Source: Lyngbya confervoides BDU141951 (lineage in GTDB: Bacteria; Cyanobacteriota; Cyanobacteriia; Thermosynechococcales; Thermosynechococcaceae). From it: a stretch of DNA of 64,000 nt. The stretch's first letter is position 1. The number at the start of each line of letters is the position of its first letter. The position numbers and the translations under genes were made by a program. Where the stretch lies: the NCBI RefSeq assembly GCF_000817775.3, contig NZ_JTHE03000106.1, positions 62,565-126,564 of the forward strand, in the 5' to 3' direction. Below the pieces are notes generated by a model. It made no database searches, was not told where the DNA came from, and was given only the letters and a program-made list of their open reading frames with translations. Positions 8,426 to 17,131 of this stretch are shown one piece after another.

Positions 8426-10720
8426 TTATCTTACTTGAAAATTAGATCCTATTCTTTCCCAATTACCAGTCTTTGTTGACTGATGCCCTTCTGCATATAA
8501 GCTATAAACTTGTTGAGATGAATTCTTCACATCGTTTGCAACCACACCTAGTACTTTTCGTGAAAGAGAGGCTAGTCTTTTATCAAGGTATTTGAAGTCA
8601 GATAAAGGAGTATATCCGAGACGAGTTACGAGTAAAATTCCATCACAATTTGAGGAGAGCAAGAGTGGATCGGCAAAAAGGAGAGGTGAAGAATCGTAAA
8701 TTATGAGATCAAACGAATTTTTAATCTCATTCATTATTGTTGACATTCTATTCGAGCCTAGCAAACCTGCTGGATCAGTAGGAATTAGCCCAGAGGAGAG
8801 AAAGTATAAGTTAGGGTAGTCATCATACTCTGAAATCAAATCTGATAAAGTAGCTTGTTCGCTTACAAGTTCACTCAAACCAGGAGGACAAAATTCAGGA
8901 ACACTCTTGTCAGAAAGTGAGGTAGGCTCTTTTCTTAAATCAGCATCAACAAGTAAGACACGACAGCCCATGGCTGCTGCTGCTTCTGCCAAATGTAAAG
9001 ATACCGTCGTTTTACCTTCTTCAGCAATTAATGATGTTACTACAATTGACTGAATGTGTTCATCAGGCTTGGCTAATCGTATTTGAGAGTAACATGACCT
9101 AAATATTTCATTCAAGGCACGCAAGTAATTATAGCTAAGGCTTTCCATTGGAGAATTTTTTGCTGTGTCGAAAAAGCGAAGCAAACTATAAGATAATTCT
9201 TCAACATAAGGGACACTCGCTAATATAGGCCACTTACTGAGTGAAGTTAATGTGTTGAGATTAAATACAACTCCATAAAATCGATCTACTATTAGAGACA
9301 AACCGATGCCAAAAATAACTCCAAGAAGAGATCCAAGAATAAGTCTTTGAATTAAACTTGAAGAGCTTGCTTCGTATACAGCAACAGGCGCAACAATCTT
9401 CCAAGGAATCTCTTCGCGAGATAAACTAAGCATTAAATTCTCACGGATCTTGAGAAATCGATTGAGTTGTTCGTTAGACAAATCCAACTGTCTTTGTACA
9501 GTCTGATATTGACGGGTTAACTGAGGGAGCTGAGAAAATAATGTTCGTAAGCGTCTTTGTTCATCTAAAAGACCTTCTTGACGAGTTCTAAGAGCTTTAA
9601 CCTCAAGCTCAGTCTCTACTATTTTTTGGCTTAGTCCCTTCCTTAAGCTGTTTTGGTATGGAACATCATTATTACTGATATCAACTTGAGAATTAAGCTT
9701 AGAACCTAGATTCGATTGAGCGACTCGGTTTAAAATATCATTGAGTTCTGAGATATTTCTTCTAACCTCGATGAGTTTTGGGTGATCATCAGTGAGTTGC
9801 TGACTCAGCGTTTTATACTGAATTTCTAATTCTAGCAATTCGTTTATCACCTTTTGATACTCAGGAGAATCGCTTAAAACAGATCCCGCTTCTGCTGTAA
9901 AAGAATTGTTATCAGTACGCACAAGCAAAGACTCAAGGAGTTTCTGAGACTCAAGTAAATTAATTGTATTTTCATTTATGCTTTGCTCGATTTGATTCAG
10001 ACGGGTTGTTATTGATTTCACAGATTCATCAGGGTCAAAAATAATATTTTTTTCCCGAAAAATTTGCAAATCTCTTTCAAGATTTTGAACTTTCAACTCG
10101 ACCTTTGGCATCTGAGAATCTAGAAACTCAATGGAGCTAGTATAATACTCACGACGTTGGTCATAACTATAATTGAGGTATGCTTGCGCTGTTTCTGAGA
10201 GAACCTTACTGACGAGCTCAGGATCTGATGATTGATATTTTATTTCGAAAACATCTGTAGCGGTCCTCCCCACACTCTTTTGACTCACCACCATATTACT
10301 TACTATTTGATTTAGCTTAATGCTTGGAAAATCAGGCTTAACATTTTCGTATATGGGCTCAAAAAATAATGGACTTTGTAAGAGCTGAAGTAGAGTTGAC
10401 TCGTCTATACTTGAGTCTTTAGACGTATCAAGCGTTTCCTGTGGAACCGCTTGATTAGAGTCACTAGACAATGCAGAAGCAATACTACTTTCTGGGCTAC
10501 TAGACTTCACCAAGATTTCAAACTTTCCTTCATAAATTGATGGTTTTGTAAAATTAAATAGAAGTGCTGAAAATGAAACAAGAGCAGCACAGGATATAAT
10601 AATTGGAGATCGTCTTTTAAGAGTGTCTAGTATAGGAAGAACATTAACATACTTTTCCTCATCTTGAATACTTTTTGTTACTTCAATGTGACTTGAGACA
10701 ATACCTGAGTTACTACTCAT
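8426..10720 (-). CDS. Wzc/CpsD-type exopolysaccharide tyrosine autokinase
   Basis: An inner-membrane co-polymerase and BY-kinase that controls chain length and export of capsular or exopolysaccharide. The N-terminus is a Wzz domain with a membrane segment, followed by a long periplasmic coiled-coil region rich in Leu/Gln/Glu, a second membrane segment before the kinase, and a CpsD-type ATPase. The kinase shows Walker A EEGKTT (about residue 571), Walker A' LLVDADLR and Walker B LIIYDSS. The C-terminal Tyr cluster is meagre (VYSLY). I chose ATG 10720 (764 aa), which has GAGAGAG upstream; an in-frame TTG at 10753 would add 11 residues. It sits 45 bp downstream of the degenerate EAL gene and is probably co-transcribed with it. 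No glycosyltransferases are in view, so the pathway partners lie elsewhere. The gene is AT-rich compared with most of the window. Confidence 0.9.
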   Translation of the reverse strand: MSSNSGIVSSHIEVTKSIQDEEKYVNVLPILDTLKRRSPIIISCAALVSFSALLFNFTKPSIYEGKFEILVKSSSPESSIASALSSDSNQAVPQETLDTSKDSSIDESTLLQLLQSPLFFEPIYENVKPDFPSIKLNQIVSNMVVSQKSVGRTATDVFEIKYQSSDPELVSKVLSETAQAYLNYSYDQRREYYTSSIEFLDSQMPKVELKVQNLERDLQIFREKNIIFDPDESVKSITTRLNQIEQSINENTINLLESQKLLESLLVRTDNNSFTAEAGSVLSDSPEYQKVINELLELEIQYKTLSQQLTDDHPKLIEVRRNISELNDILNRVAQSNLGSKLNSQVDISNNDVPYQNSLRKGLSQKIVETELEVKALRTRQEGLLDEQRRLRTLFSQLPQLTRQYQTVQRQLDLSNEQLNRFLKIRENLMLSLSREEIPWKIVAPVAVYEASSSSLIQRLILGSLLGVIFGIGLSLIVDRFYGVVFNLNTLTSLSKWPILASVPYVEELSYSLLRFFDTAKNSPMESLSYNYLRALNEIFRSCYSQIRLAKPDEHIQSIVVTSLIAEEGKTTVSLHLAEAAAAMGCRVLLVDADLRKEPTSLSDKSVPEFCPPGLSELVSEQATLSDLISEYDDYPNLYFLSSGLIPTDPAGLLGSNRMSTIMNEIKNSFDLIIYDSSPLLFADPLLLSSNCDGILLVTRLGYTPLSDFKYLDKRLASLSRKVLGVVANDVKNSSQQVYSLYAEGHQSTKTGNWERIGSNFQVR

Positions 10721-10765
10721 ATATACGTTTATCTCTCTCAATTTTGTGATCAAAAATACATTGAC

Positions 10766-12016
10766 TCATGATTGTTTCTTCAGATCTCGTCGACGAGCAA
10801 ACCAGTTAGCAGCAAGAACATCAGACATCTCTGATTCACTCAACGGCGGATCGATTAAAGTCCCTCGAAACAAATTACAGCCTAACGATTGAAGTAATTT
10901 TAGTTCTTGAAGATGCTCTATACCCGTACACAAGAAATCAATATTATAGAGTCTGGTCAGCTGAATAATATTCTTCAAATTATTAGTTATTTTATTATCA
11001 CTATTATTCGTAAAACAATTAAATCTTTTTACATTTAAAGAAATAATTTTTATGCACCTATTTTCCAAAATTTCAAGAAAATTATCTTCATTAAAACGTA
11101 ATATTTCTAATTCTAGATTGAAAGCAACATCATATATAGATGTATCTACACCATGATATTTTCGTTGCATGTCAAAGTTAGAAAGAAGTTGAACATCAAA
11201 ATATTTTAGTCTTAGGTTATTTACATTTTGATAAGATCTAATAGTCTTGAAAAAATCAATGTCTAGAATATCTGGATTTATAAAAGATAAGTCTAAGGTT
11301 ATATACAACGGAGCATATCCTAGTCGATGCCAACTATTGAGTTTTTCTATAACTTTCCTAACCAATATAAATTTATGATTTTTTAGATCAAGTTGAGCTT
11401 TCGGATGATCTCTATTTCGATCAACGGGAAAAAGCTTATTGTAGCAACACGCATGGACACCAACAATATTTTTCGTATCTACATCCAAGATGGATTCATA
11501 TTTAAGGGTTGGGAGTTTGTGTTCTTGCAACTGTAACCCGTCTACACTCGCATGAGGTAGGGATATCTCATAAGGGCCTAATTCATTTTCATTATATTGA
11601 TCAGGTAGCTTGTTTATATTTACTCTATTTAGACCTTGAGAAATTCTCATCCTCCTTATAGCATTATAATTAATAATATTACTTTGATTTTGTTTAGACC
11701 TATCAAGTAAAACTCGGGATTCTTCTAAATCTATCCTCTGAAAATCATTTTTTTTTATGTTTTGAAAAGTGGTTGTATCAGCATTTCTACTAATAATAGA
11801 AAGAGCATGTTTACTCGCTGCCTCAATATATTTAATACTTAAACTATGATCTATATCAACAATTACTGTTTGGCCAACATTATATTTCTTAAAAGATGAA
11901 GGGTAATCACACATGCTGGTTAAAATATGGTCGCCTTCTAGACAAGAAACAATTTTGATCTGCTTCGCTCTTACTAAAGATCCTTTCTTAAGACATATTA
12001 TTCCAAGATGTAACAT
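10766..12016 (-). CDS. Degenerate EAL-domain protein
   Basis: 416 residues. The C-terminal 250 residues follow the EAL fold: a KYESILDVDTKNIVGVHA segment where EAL would be, LYITLDLSF matching the second strand, CTGIEH in place of AEGVE, and GCNLFRGTLIDPPL in place of GCDxxQGYLxSxPL. The EAL triplet is lost, the DDFG motif is not recognisable, and the Q of QGY is R, so phosphodiesterase activity is unlikely. It could bind c-di-GMP or act through protein contacts. The N-terminal 150 residues match nothing I know. It lies directly upstream of the Wzc-like kinase, which suggests c-di-GMP-linked control of exopolysaccharide. Assignment rests on motif spacing only. Confidence 0.65.
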   Translation of the reverse strand: MLHLGIICLKKGSLVRAKQIKIVSCLEGDHILTSMCDYPSSFKKYNVGQTVIVDIDHSLSIKYIEAASKHALSIISRNADTTTFQNIKKNDFQRIDLEESRVLLDRSKQNQSNIINYNAIRRMRISQGLNRVNINKLPDQYNENELGPYEISLPHASVDGLQLQEHKLPTLKYESILDVDTKNIVGVHACCYNKLFPVDRNRDHPKAQLDLKNHKFILVRKVIEKLNSWHRLGYAPLYITLDLSFINPDILDIDFFKTIRSYQNVNNLRLKYFDVQLLSNFDMQRKYHGVDTSIYDVAFNLELEILRFNEDNFLEILENRCIKIISLNVKRFNCFTNNSDNKITNNLKNIIQLTRLYNIDFLCTGIEHLQELKLLQSLGCNLFRGTLIDPPLSESEMSDVLAANWFARRRDLKKQS

Positions 12017-12071
12017 TTTAGAACTAGCTGCATACTAACAAATATTTTTAGAGTTTAATGATCATCAGCAT

Positions 12072-12212
12072 TCACTGATTTATTGACTTAAGTCTAATAA
12101 TTAGATCAGAAATTATCACATCGTTATACTGAGTAATCTCCTCTAACCATTCTTGAATTGCTGTCCAATATTCCAAGTCATTCTCTAAAGAAAAGTCGAT
12201 TATATTTCTCAT
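12072..12212 (-). CDS. Small acidic ORF, 46 aa
   Basis: ATG at 12212 is preceded by TAGGA at suitable spacing, and the frame runs 46 codons to TGA. The peptide (begins MRNIIDFSLENDLEYW) is acidic, Ile/Leu/Trp-rich and predicted helical. It lies between the NB-ARC gene and the degenerate EAL gene on the same strand, so it may be part of that transcription unit. I do not recognise the family. Coding status rests on the ribosome site, the plausible composition and the position. Confidence 0.4.
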   Translation of the reverse strand: MRNIIDFSLENDLEYWTAIQEWLEEITQYNDVIISDLIIRLKSINQ

Positions 12213-12342
12213 AATTCCTAAATTTTCTTACACTTATAAATATGGCATGACAATATTAAAAATCAAAGGCTACTGGCTATAGACAACTTATCATAATACG
12301 AATAAAAGTAATTTGTGCAACTACATTTTTTGTAAAAACAGT

Positions 12343-13749
12343 TTAGAAAACCTTGAGATCAATCAAGTTCCCTGCTCTCATTCTTTGAATAATGTATTCC
12401 TTTAAAATGTTTGGCAAGCGAATTAATCCACTCGAATTATAAAGCAGACATTTATTAAATAAAGAGTTTACTGCGCTTAAGATAACATTCTCGAATCCAA
12501 TCAACCAAAACGAGTTTGCAATCTCTTCAATACTGATAGGGCTTTCATATGGAATAAGCCCTATCAGTATTCTTTTTTCCTGTGTACTCAACCTAGTGTA
12601 TTGCTGTTCTAATCGGCGGGAAATGTTTCCAAACATGTACTCATTTTTACTCAGAAATATATCCGTTCGACCGCTAAAATCTTTTTGTATTACACTACAA
12701 GCTTGCGCTATCGAATAAAGATTGCCACTGTACACTTCTACTAGTTTGTTAATTTGTTCCTTTGAGAAGTACTTACTAAATCCAGTTTCTTCAAGGAATA
12801 ATTCTGCGAGCTCTACATCAACGCCTCTAAGAACATACGATTTAACATAAAACTCGTTATTACTTAAAAATACTCCTGGTGGAATTTCCGTACTAAGGAC
12901 GACTATTTTACTTTTGTGTGGATTTTCAGTGATATGCCTCAAGAACTTTCCATACCAGTGAAAACTTTCTTTGTAGTTTGTGTTTAAATTTGAAGTAAAT
13001 AAAGTTAACTCCCAATCATCAATGACTATAAGATGTTTATTTTCTGTAATCAAATCTATAAATGTAATAAATTTTTCCTCTATGGATCTTTCAACATCAT
13101 TTGTTTTTCCTGTCAACTGAAGGACGAGACTGTCAACAAAATCCTCAAAACTCGATACATTTCTTATCGATATTACTACTTTAGCATCAAAATTTTCCAT
13201 TACAGACTTTAAAACTTGCCTAATTATAGTAGTTTTTCCAGACCCAGGCATACCAAATACTCCAAGAAGTTGGCATTTGGAAAGCATGAGATCTTCGGTG
13301 ATTTGCTTAAATTCATACGGATGTAAAACTATTGACGATTTTACACGTTCACAAAGAAAAGATATTCTTTTCTTTGTGATTGGCTGGTATTTAATATCTT
13401 TTTGGACTTCTTTTTCTCCACGGCGTATTGAGTCTGATTGGGGTGATTGAAATAGTATTTTATTAATAACGGAGTTTATGTTGTTTTTATTTATGCTTTC
13501 ACCTGTTATCTTAGATAATTCCTTCCATACTTTGTGACCTACGTCTCTAAGATAATGAGCATCATAACAAGTGATTGCGGACATCTCTTTATATGTTTTC
13601 CCATTCCATGATTCAATAAAAATTCGGGATTGAATATTACTTAGACGAATTTTAGAATATTTCTGTTGTAGAAGAAATAATGCTTTTTCTCCACTTTTTA
13701 TGTAATACTTCTCTTGTTCAAAAAAGTCATTACTGTTTGCTATCTGCAT
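12343..13749 (-). CDS. HTH-NB-ARC STAND-type ATPase
   Basis: 468 residues. Residues about 22-100 match the N-terminal helix-turn-helix found on many cyanobacterial NB-ARC proteins (the vWA-MoxR-associated HTH type: SWNGKTYKEM, LRDVGHKVWKELS). The NTPase follows with Walker A GMPGSGKTT (166-174) and Walker B LIVIDDWE (240-247), then a winged-helix-like end. There is no WD40, TPR or effector domain after the ATPase, so it is short for the family. STAND ATPases act as ligand-triggered switches in transcription control, cell death or phage defence; the HTH favours regulation. It lies in the AT-rich island. A defence role would be a guess. Confidence 0.8.
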   Translation of the reverse strand: MQIANSNDFFEQEKYYIKSGEKALFLLQQKYSKIRLSNIQSRIFIESWNGKTYKEMSAITCYDAHYLRDVGHKVWKELSKITGESINKNNINSVINKILFQSPQSDSIRRGEKEVQKDIKYQPITKKRISFLCERVKSSIVLHPYEFKQITEDLMLSKCQLLGVFGMPGSGKTTIIRQVLKSVMENFDAKVVISIRNVSSFEDFVDSLVLQLTGKTNDVERSIEEKFITFIDLITENKHLIVIDDWELTLFTSNLNTNYKESFHWYGKFLRHITENPHKSKIVVLSTEIPPGVFLSNNEFYVKSYVLRGVDVELAELFLEETGFSKYFSKEQINKLVEVYSGNLYSIAQACSVIQKDFSGRTDIFLSKNEYMFGNISRRLEQQYTRLSTQEKRILIGLIPYESPISIEEIANSFWLIGFENVILSAVNSLFNKCLLYNSSGLIRLPNILKEYIIQRMRAGNLIDLKVF

Positions 13750-14258
13750 GATTTCTTAATTACTATTCAATTAGTTAAATATGAACTGATAAGCTATTTA
13801 GCAATCCGACTTGAATTGTGAGAGAGGTTAGTTCTGAAAGCCTTGCCAGGATTGATCCTCTTTCTCATGTTTCGAAAAGGATTGCTATTGAGAGCTTGAC
13901 CTACAAGCTCTCAATAGCTTATCTCAATTGAATTATTTAAGCAGTGGTAATTTCACGTATCTAGGCAATATCTTGGTTTACATTGCCTCCCCCCCCGGTT
14001 AAACTGCTCTCTCCCTATCTCTTTGGGAGAAATCTTAACTAACACTTTCGTTTTTTACTTTCACCGGATAATTTAACACTTTTACAATGGCGCGCCTACC
14101 CTTCAAGTGTCATGATAATCGCTTTGCACCTACAGCTTTTGCTTGATTTAGTCATTTTTAGCGCGCTGTGTACTTCATTTTTTGCATCCTGGAGATAGTA
14201 ACCATATGGCTACATACCTTTTTTGATTCCTTTCGCTGGGAAAATACCTTCTCTTCGT
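13750..14258. other. Intergenic region with C-tract and hairpin
   Basis: About 510 bases without a convincing gene, marking the right edge of the AT-rich island. It contains a perfect 15-bp inverted repeat (separate entry), a C-run near 13988-13996 and a direct transition to GC-rich sequence near 14.25 kb. A short ATG frame near 14205 stops after six codons. Confidence 0.5.
13884..13918. repeat. Perfect 15-bp inverted repeat
   Basis: GCTATTGAGAGCTTG (13884-13898) is the exact reverse complement of 13904-13918, with the 5-nt loop ACCTA. No clear T-run follows on either strand, so a standard terminator is not certain. It lies between the STAND gene promoter region and the 3' end of the DUF92 gene. 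Confidence 0.85.
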
Positions 14259-15020
14259 TCACTTTGGGTCTTTGAGCAATACCAGGATAATTGCTCCAAT
14301 CGCCCCGATCGCCGTGTTGATGATATTTACAACGTGATGCGGGTAAACCGGGATCTTCTCTTCAATGGTTGCACCCAAGACACTCTCGATGTTGGTGGCC
14401 ACAAATGCCGCGATCGCACATCCCACGATCCCCATCGGTTCAATCAGGCCTGTGATCCAGCCAAAGAGTGCCACCGCCACCGATCCCGCCATTCCCGCCA
14501 TCGTTCCCTCTAAGCTAACGGCTCCCTCTGTGCCTGGGGGCACCGGCTGAAAGGTGGTAATTAAGTAGGTTCGTCTTCCGTAGGCCTTTCCCACCTCTGA
14601 AGCACAGGTATCCGAGAGCTTGGTGGCGAAGCTGGCCACAAAACCAAGCTTCAACAGGGCTAAATATTGCGGCCAGATTAAGGCTGATAGGGTACACACC
14701 GTCCCGGTCAAGGCCGATCCCCAGAGATTTCCCGGCCCTCGCTGCCCCGATCGCTCCTCGGCAATCCCCGCCGCTTCCTTTTGATCCATCCCCACAAAGG
14801 TCACCGCTGACCCCGCTCCCAAATAGAACATTATCAGGACAAAACCAGGCCACCCCAATCCCCCCCAGGTTATGGTGCCCAGGACCCAGGCATGGGCTAA
14901 CCCAGCAGGGGTGAGGATTTTCTTGGGTAAGGCGATCGCCACCAAAATGAGCAGTCCGGTGACCCCAGCCCCCACCCACCAGGGACTGAGGGTTTGGAGA
15001 AAAGAGAGTACTGAAGGCAT
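14259..15020 (-). CDS. DUF92 family membrane protein (phytyl-phosphate kinase, VTE6-like)
   Basis: 253 residues with about six hydrophobic segments, normal length for the family. Typical DUF92 features are seen: a TPAG...AWVLGT start, a GAGSAVT segment, and a conserved region with ATKLSDTCASEVGKAYGRRTYL. The plant member VTE6 phosphorylates phytyl phosphate to phytyl diphosphate for tocopherol and phylloquinone synthesis, and a cyanobacterial homologue is assigned the same role. Function here is by homology. It is divergent from mrdA with a 207-bp spacer. Confidence 0.8.
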   Translation of the reverse strand: MPSVLSFLQTLSPWWVGAGVTGLLILVAIALPKKILTPAGLAHAWVLGTITWGGLGWPGFVLIMFYLGAGSAVTFVGMDQKEAAGIAEERSGQRGPGNLWGSALTGTVCTLSALIWPQYLALLKLGFVASFATKLSDTCASEVGKAYGRRTYLITTFQPVPPGTEGAVSLEGTMAGMAGSVAVALFGWITGLIEPMGIVGCAIAAFVATNIESVLGATIEEKIPVYPHHVVNIINTAIGAIGAIILVLLKDPK

Positions 15021-15227
15021 GGGAATGGGTAGAAACGGGGTCGGGTAAAGGGAGGCAAAATATCGGAGGATCTATGCAAAGCATAAGGGACCTAGCAACA
15101 GCTGTCACGAAGCGTTGGGAAAACCGGAGGGAAACGCATCGCCTCAGTCCGGGGTAGTTCTGCGGCCACTCGCCTCTCCGCTTCCCTCACCACCAGGATC
15201 TAACGAGGATCCTGGGGCTGCACTAGC

Positions 15228-17084
15228 ATGGAAATTGAGATGCCCCTCCTCCCAGATCCTCCTATGGTGCTACAACAGCAGGCCCCTCAGTCCCAGAAAT
15301 ACCGCATTGCCCCGGATCGACAACTGGGACGTGAAAACAGTCGCACAGCGGTAGTATTGGGCTTTGTGACGCTGCTGCTGTTTGGATTGATTCTGCCGCG
15401 ACTGGTGATGCTGCAGCTCATCGAAGGGAGCCGGAACCAGGAATTGGCAGAGGAAAATCGCATTCGGGTCATTCCGGAGGCCCCGGAGCGCGGGAAAATT
15501 TTAGACCGGAAGGGACGCCTTCTGGCCAATAGCGAGTTTAACTATTCCCTGTTTGTCTGGCCGGGGGCCGCCGAGGAGCCAGAATGGCCGCAAACGCTGG
15601 CGATTTTGAGTCGTGTCCTCCACCTGACGCCCCCAGACCTGATGGCAAAGGTCCGCCAGGGTGATGGATATTCTCAATACCTGTCGCGGGTGGCTAAAAA
15701 TTTGAGCTTTTCCCAGGTGGTGGCCCTGGCCGAACGCCGGAATGATCTGGTGGGTATTCACATTGGGAAAGAGCCAGTGCGAGTGTATCCCCACGGGGAC
15801 TTGGCCGCCCACGTGCTGGGCTACATTGGCGAAATTAATGAACAGCAGCTTGATCGCTGGAATCAGGATCTGGCGGCAGCCAACCCATCGGAACAGGCCT
15901 ATCGCCTGGGAGACCTGGTGGGGCAGTTGGGGGTGGAATATACTCACGATCGCACCTTACACGGACAGTGGGGCGGCGAACAGGTGGAGGTCAACGGATC
16001 GGGTCAGGTGGTGCGCATTCTGGGAGAAAAACCCGCCCGCGCAGGTCAATCCCTGACCCTCACCCTGGATCTGGATGTGCAAAAAGCCGCAGAAAAGGCA
16101 CTGGCGGACAAGCAGGGGGCTATTGTGGCCCTTGATCCGCGCACGGGCGCAGTCTTAGCCATGGCGAGTAAACCCGCCTTTAACCCCAACTGGTTTTCTA
16201 AGTCCATGAGCGAAGCGGAATGGAAAGCCCTGCAAGGTCAGACCTTCCCCTTTGTGAACCGCGCCACCCAGGGCTTTCCGCCCGCCAGCACCTTCAAGGT
16301 GATTACGGCGATCGCGGGCTTAGAATCAGGAACCTTCCAACCCAACTCCATCCTCATGACCTATCCGGCAGTGCATGGGGTGAGCGACTGGAATGGTGCA
16401 GGCTTTGGCCCCATTGGCTTCGTGACAGCCCTGCAGTGGAGTAGCAATACCTTTTTTGGGCAAGTTGCCGTGCGATCTAAGCCGGAAACGGTGATCCAAT
16501 GGGCCAAAAAGCTAGGGGTCGGTGAACCCACCGGTATCGATCTGCCAGGAGAAGCCGCGGGCTTTATCCCGACGCCAGCCTGGAAAGAGGCCACCCTGGG
16601 CGTCCAGTGGTTCCCGGCAGATTCAGTCATGATCGCCATTGGCCAGGGTGCGGTGCAAATGACCCCCCTGCAGTCGGCGGTGGTCTTTGCAGTGCCAGCC
16701 AACGGAGGGTATCGCATCCGGCCCCATTTAACCGACTCTGCGGCCCAGGGCCCACCCCTGCCGCTACATCTGAAGCCCAGCACCCTTGCCGTGCTGCGTC
16801 AGGGCATGAGAGCCGTGGTCACCGGCGGCACCGGACCCGCCCTGAACGTTCCCACCATTCCCCCTGCCGCCGGCAAGAGCGGCACCGGAGAGGACCCGCC
16901 GCGTCGGTCCCACACCTGGTTTGGGGCCTTTGCCCCCTATGATCAGCCAGAAATTGTGGTGGTGGCCTTCGGGGAAAATACCGGCGGCGGTGGCGGGTCC
17001 GTGGCCGGTCCCATGACCTTACAGGTGCTAGAGGCATACTTTAAACATAACCCCCGTCCATTGCCCCCGGCTGATCCCCAGTAA
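15228..17084 (+). CDS. mrdA: Penicillin-binding protein 2 (elongasome transpeptidase)
   Basis: 618 residues. A class B PBP that cross-links peptidoglycan during cell elongation. One membrane segment (about residues 44-65), a PBP dimerisation domain, then the transpeptidase domain with STFK (S354, K357), SSN (near 405) and KSGT (K550). All three active-site motifs are present. The ATG at 15228 is used; ATG 15240 is four codons in. The stop overlaps a following ATG (TAATG at 17082-17086), so the kinase gene after it may be translationally coupled. Confidence 0.93.
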   Translation: MEIEMPLLPDPPMVLQQQAPQSQKYRIAPDRQLGRENSRTAVVLGFVTLLLFGLILPRLVMLQLIEGSRNQELAEENRIRVIPEAPERGKILDRKGRLLANSEFNYSLFVWPGAAEEPEWPQTLAILSRVLHLTPPDLMAKVRQGDGYSQYLSRVAKNLSFSQVVALAERRNDLVGIHIGKEPVRVYPHGDLAAHVLGYIGEINEQQLDRWNQDLAAANPSEQAYRLGDLVGQLGVEYTHDRTLHGQWGGEQVEVNGSGQVVRILGEKPARAGQSLTLTLDLDVQKAAEKALADKQGAIVALDPRTGAVLAMASKPAFNPNWFSKSMSEAEWKALQGQTFPFVNRATQGFPPASTFKVITAIAGLESGTFQPNSILMTYPAVHGVSDWNGAGFGPIGFVTALQWSSNTFFGQVAVRSKPETVIQWAKKLGVGEPTGIDLPGEAAGFIPTPAWKEATLGVQWFPADSVMIAIGQGAVQMTPLQSAVVFAVPANGGYRIRPHLTDSAAQGPPLPLHLKPSTLAVLRQGMRAVVTGGTGPALNVPTIPPAAGKSGTGEDPPRRSHTWFGAFAPYDQPEIVVVAFGENTGGGGGSVAGPMTLQVLEAYFKHNPRPLPPADPQ

Positions 17085-17131
17085 TGGGTCCCAGGCCATC
17101 GCGTCCCCCTTCATTCGTCCCAGGTCATCCC

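Noticed and set aside
12343-13749. Avs-type antiphage defence gene
   Set aside because: No effector or sensor-repeat domain is attached and no defence genes lie nearby; the N-terminal HTH favours regulation.
14515-15108. 197-codon minus frame
   Set aside because: It overlaps the DUF92 gene in another frame; the DUF92 reading has clear membrane helices and family motifs.
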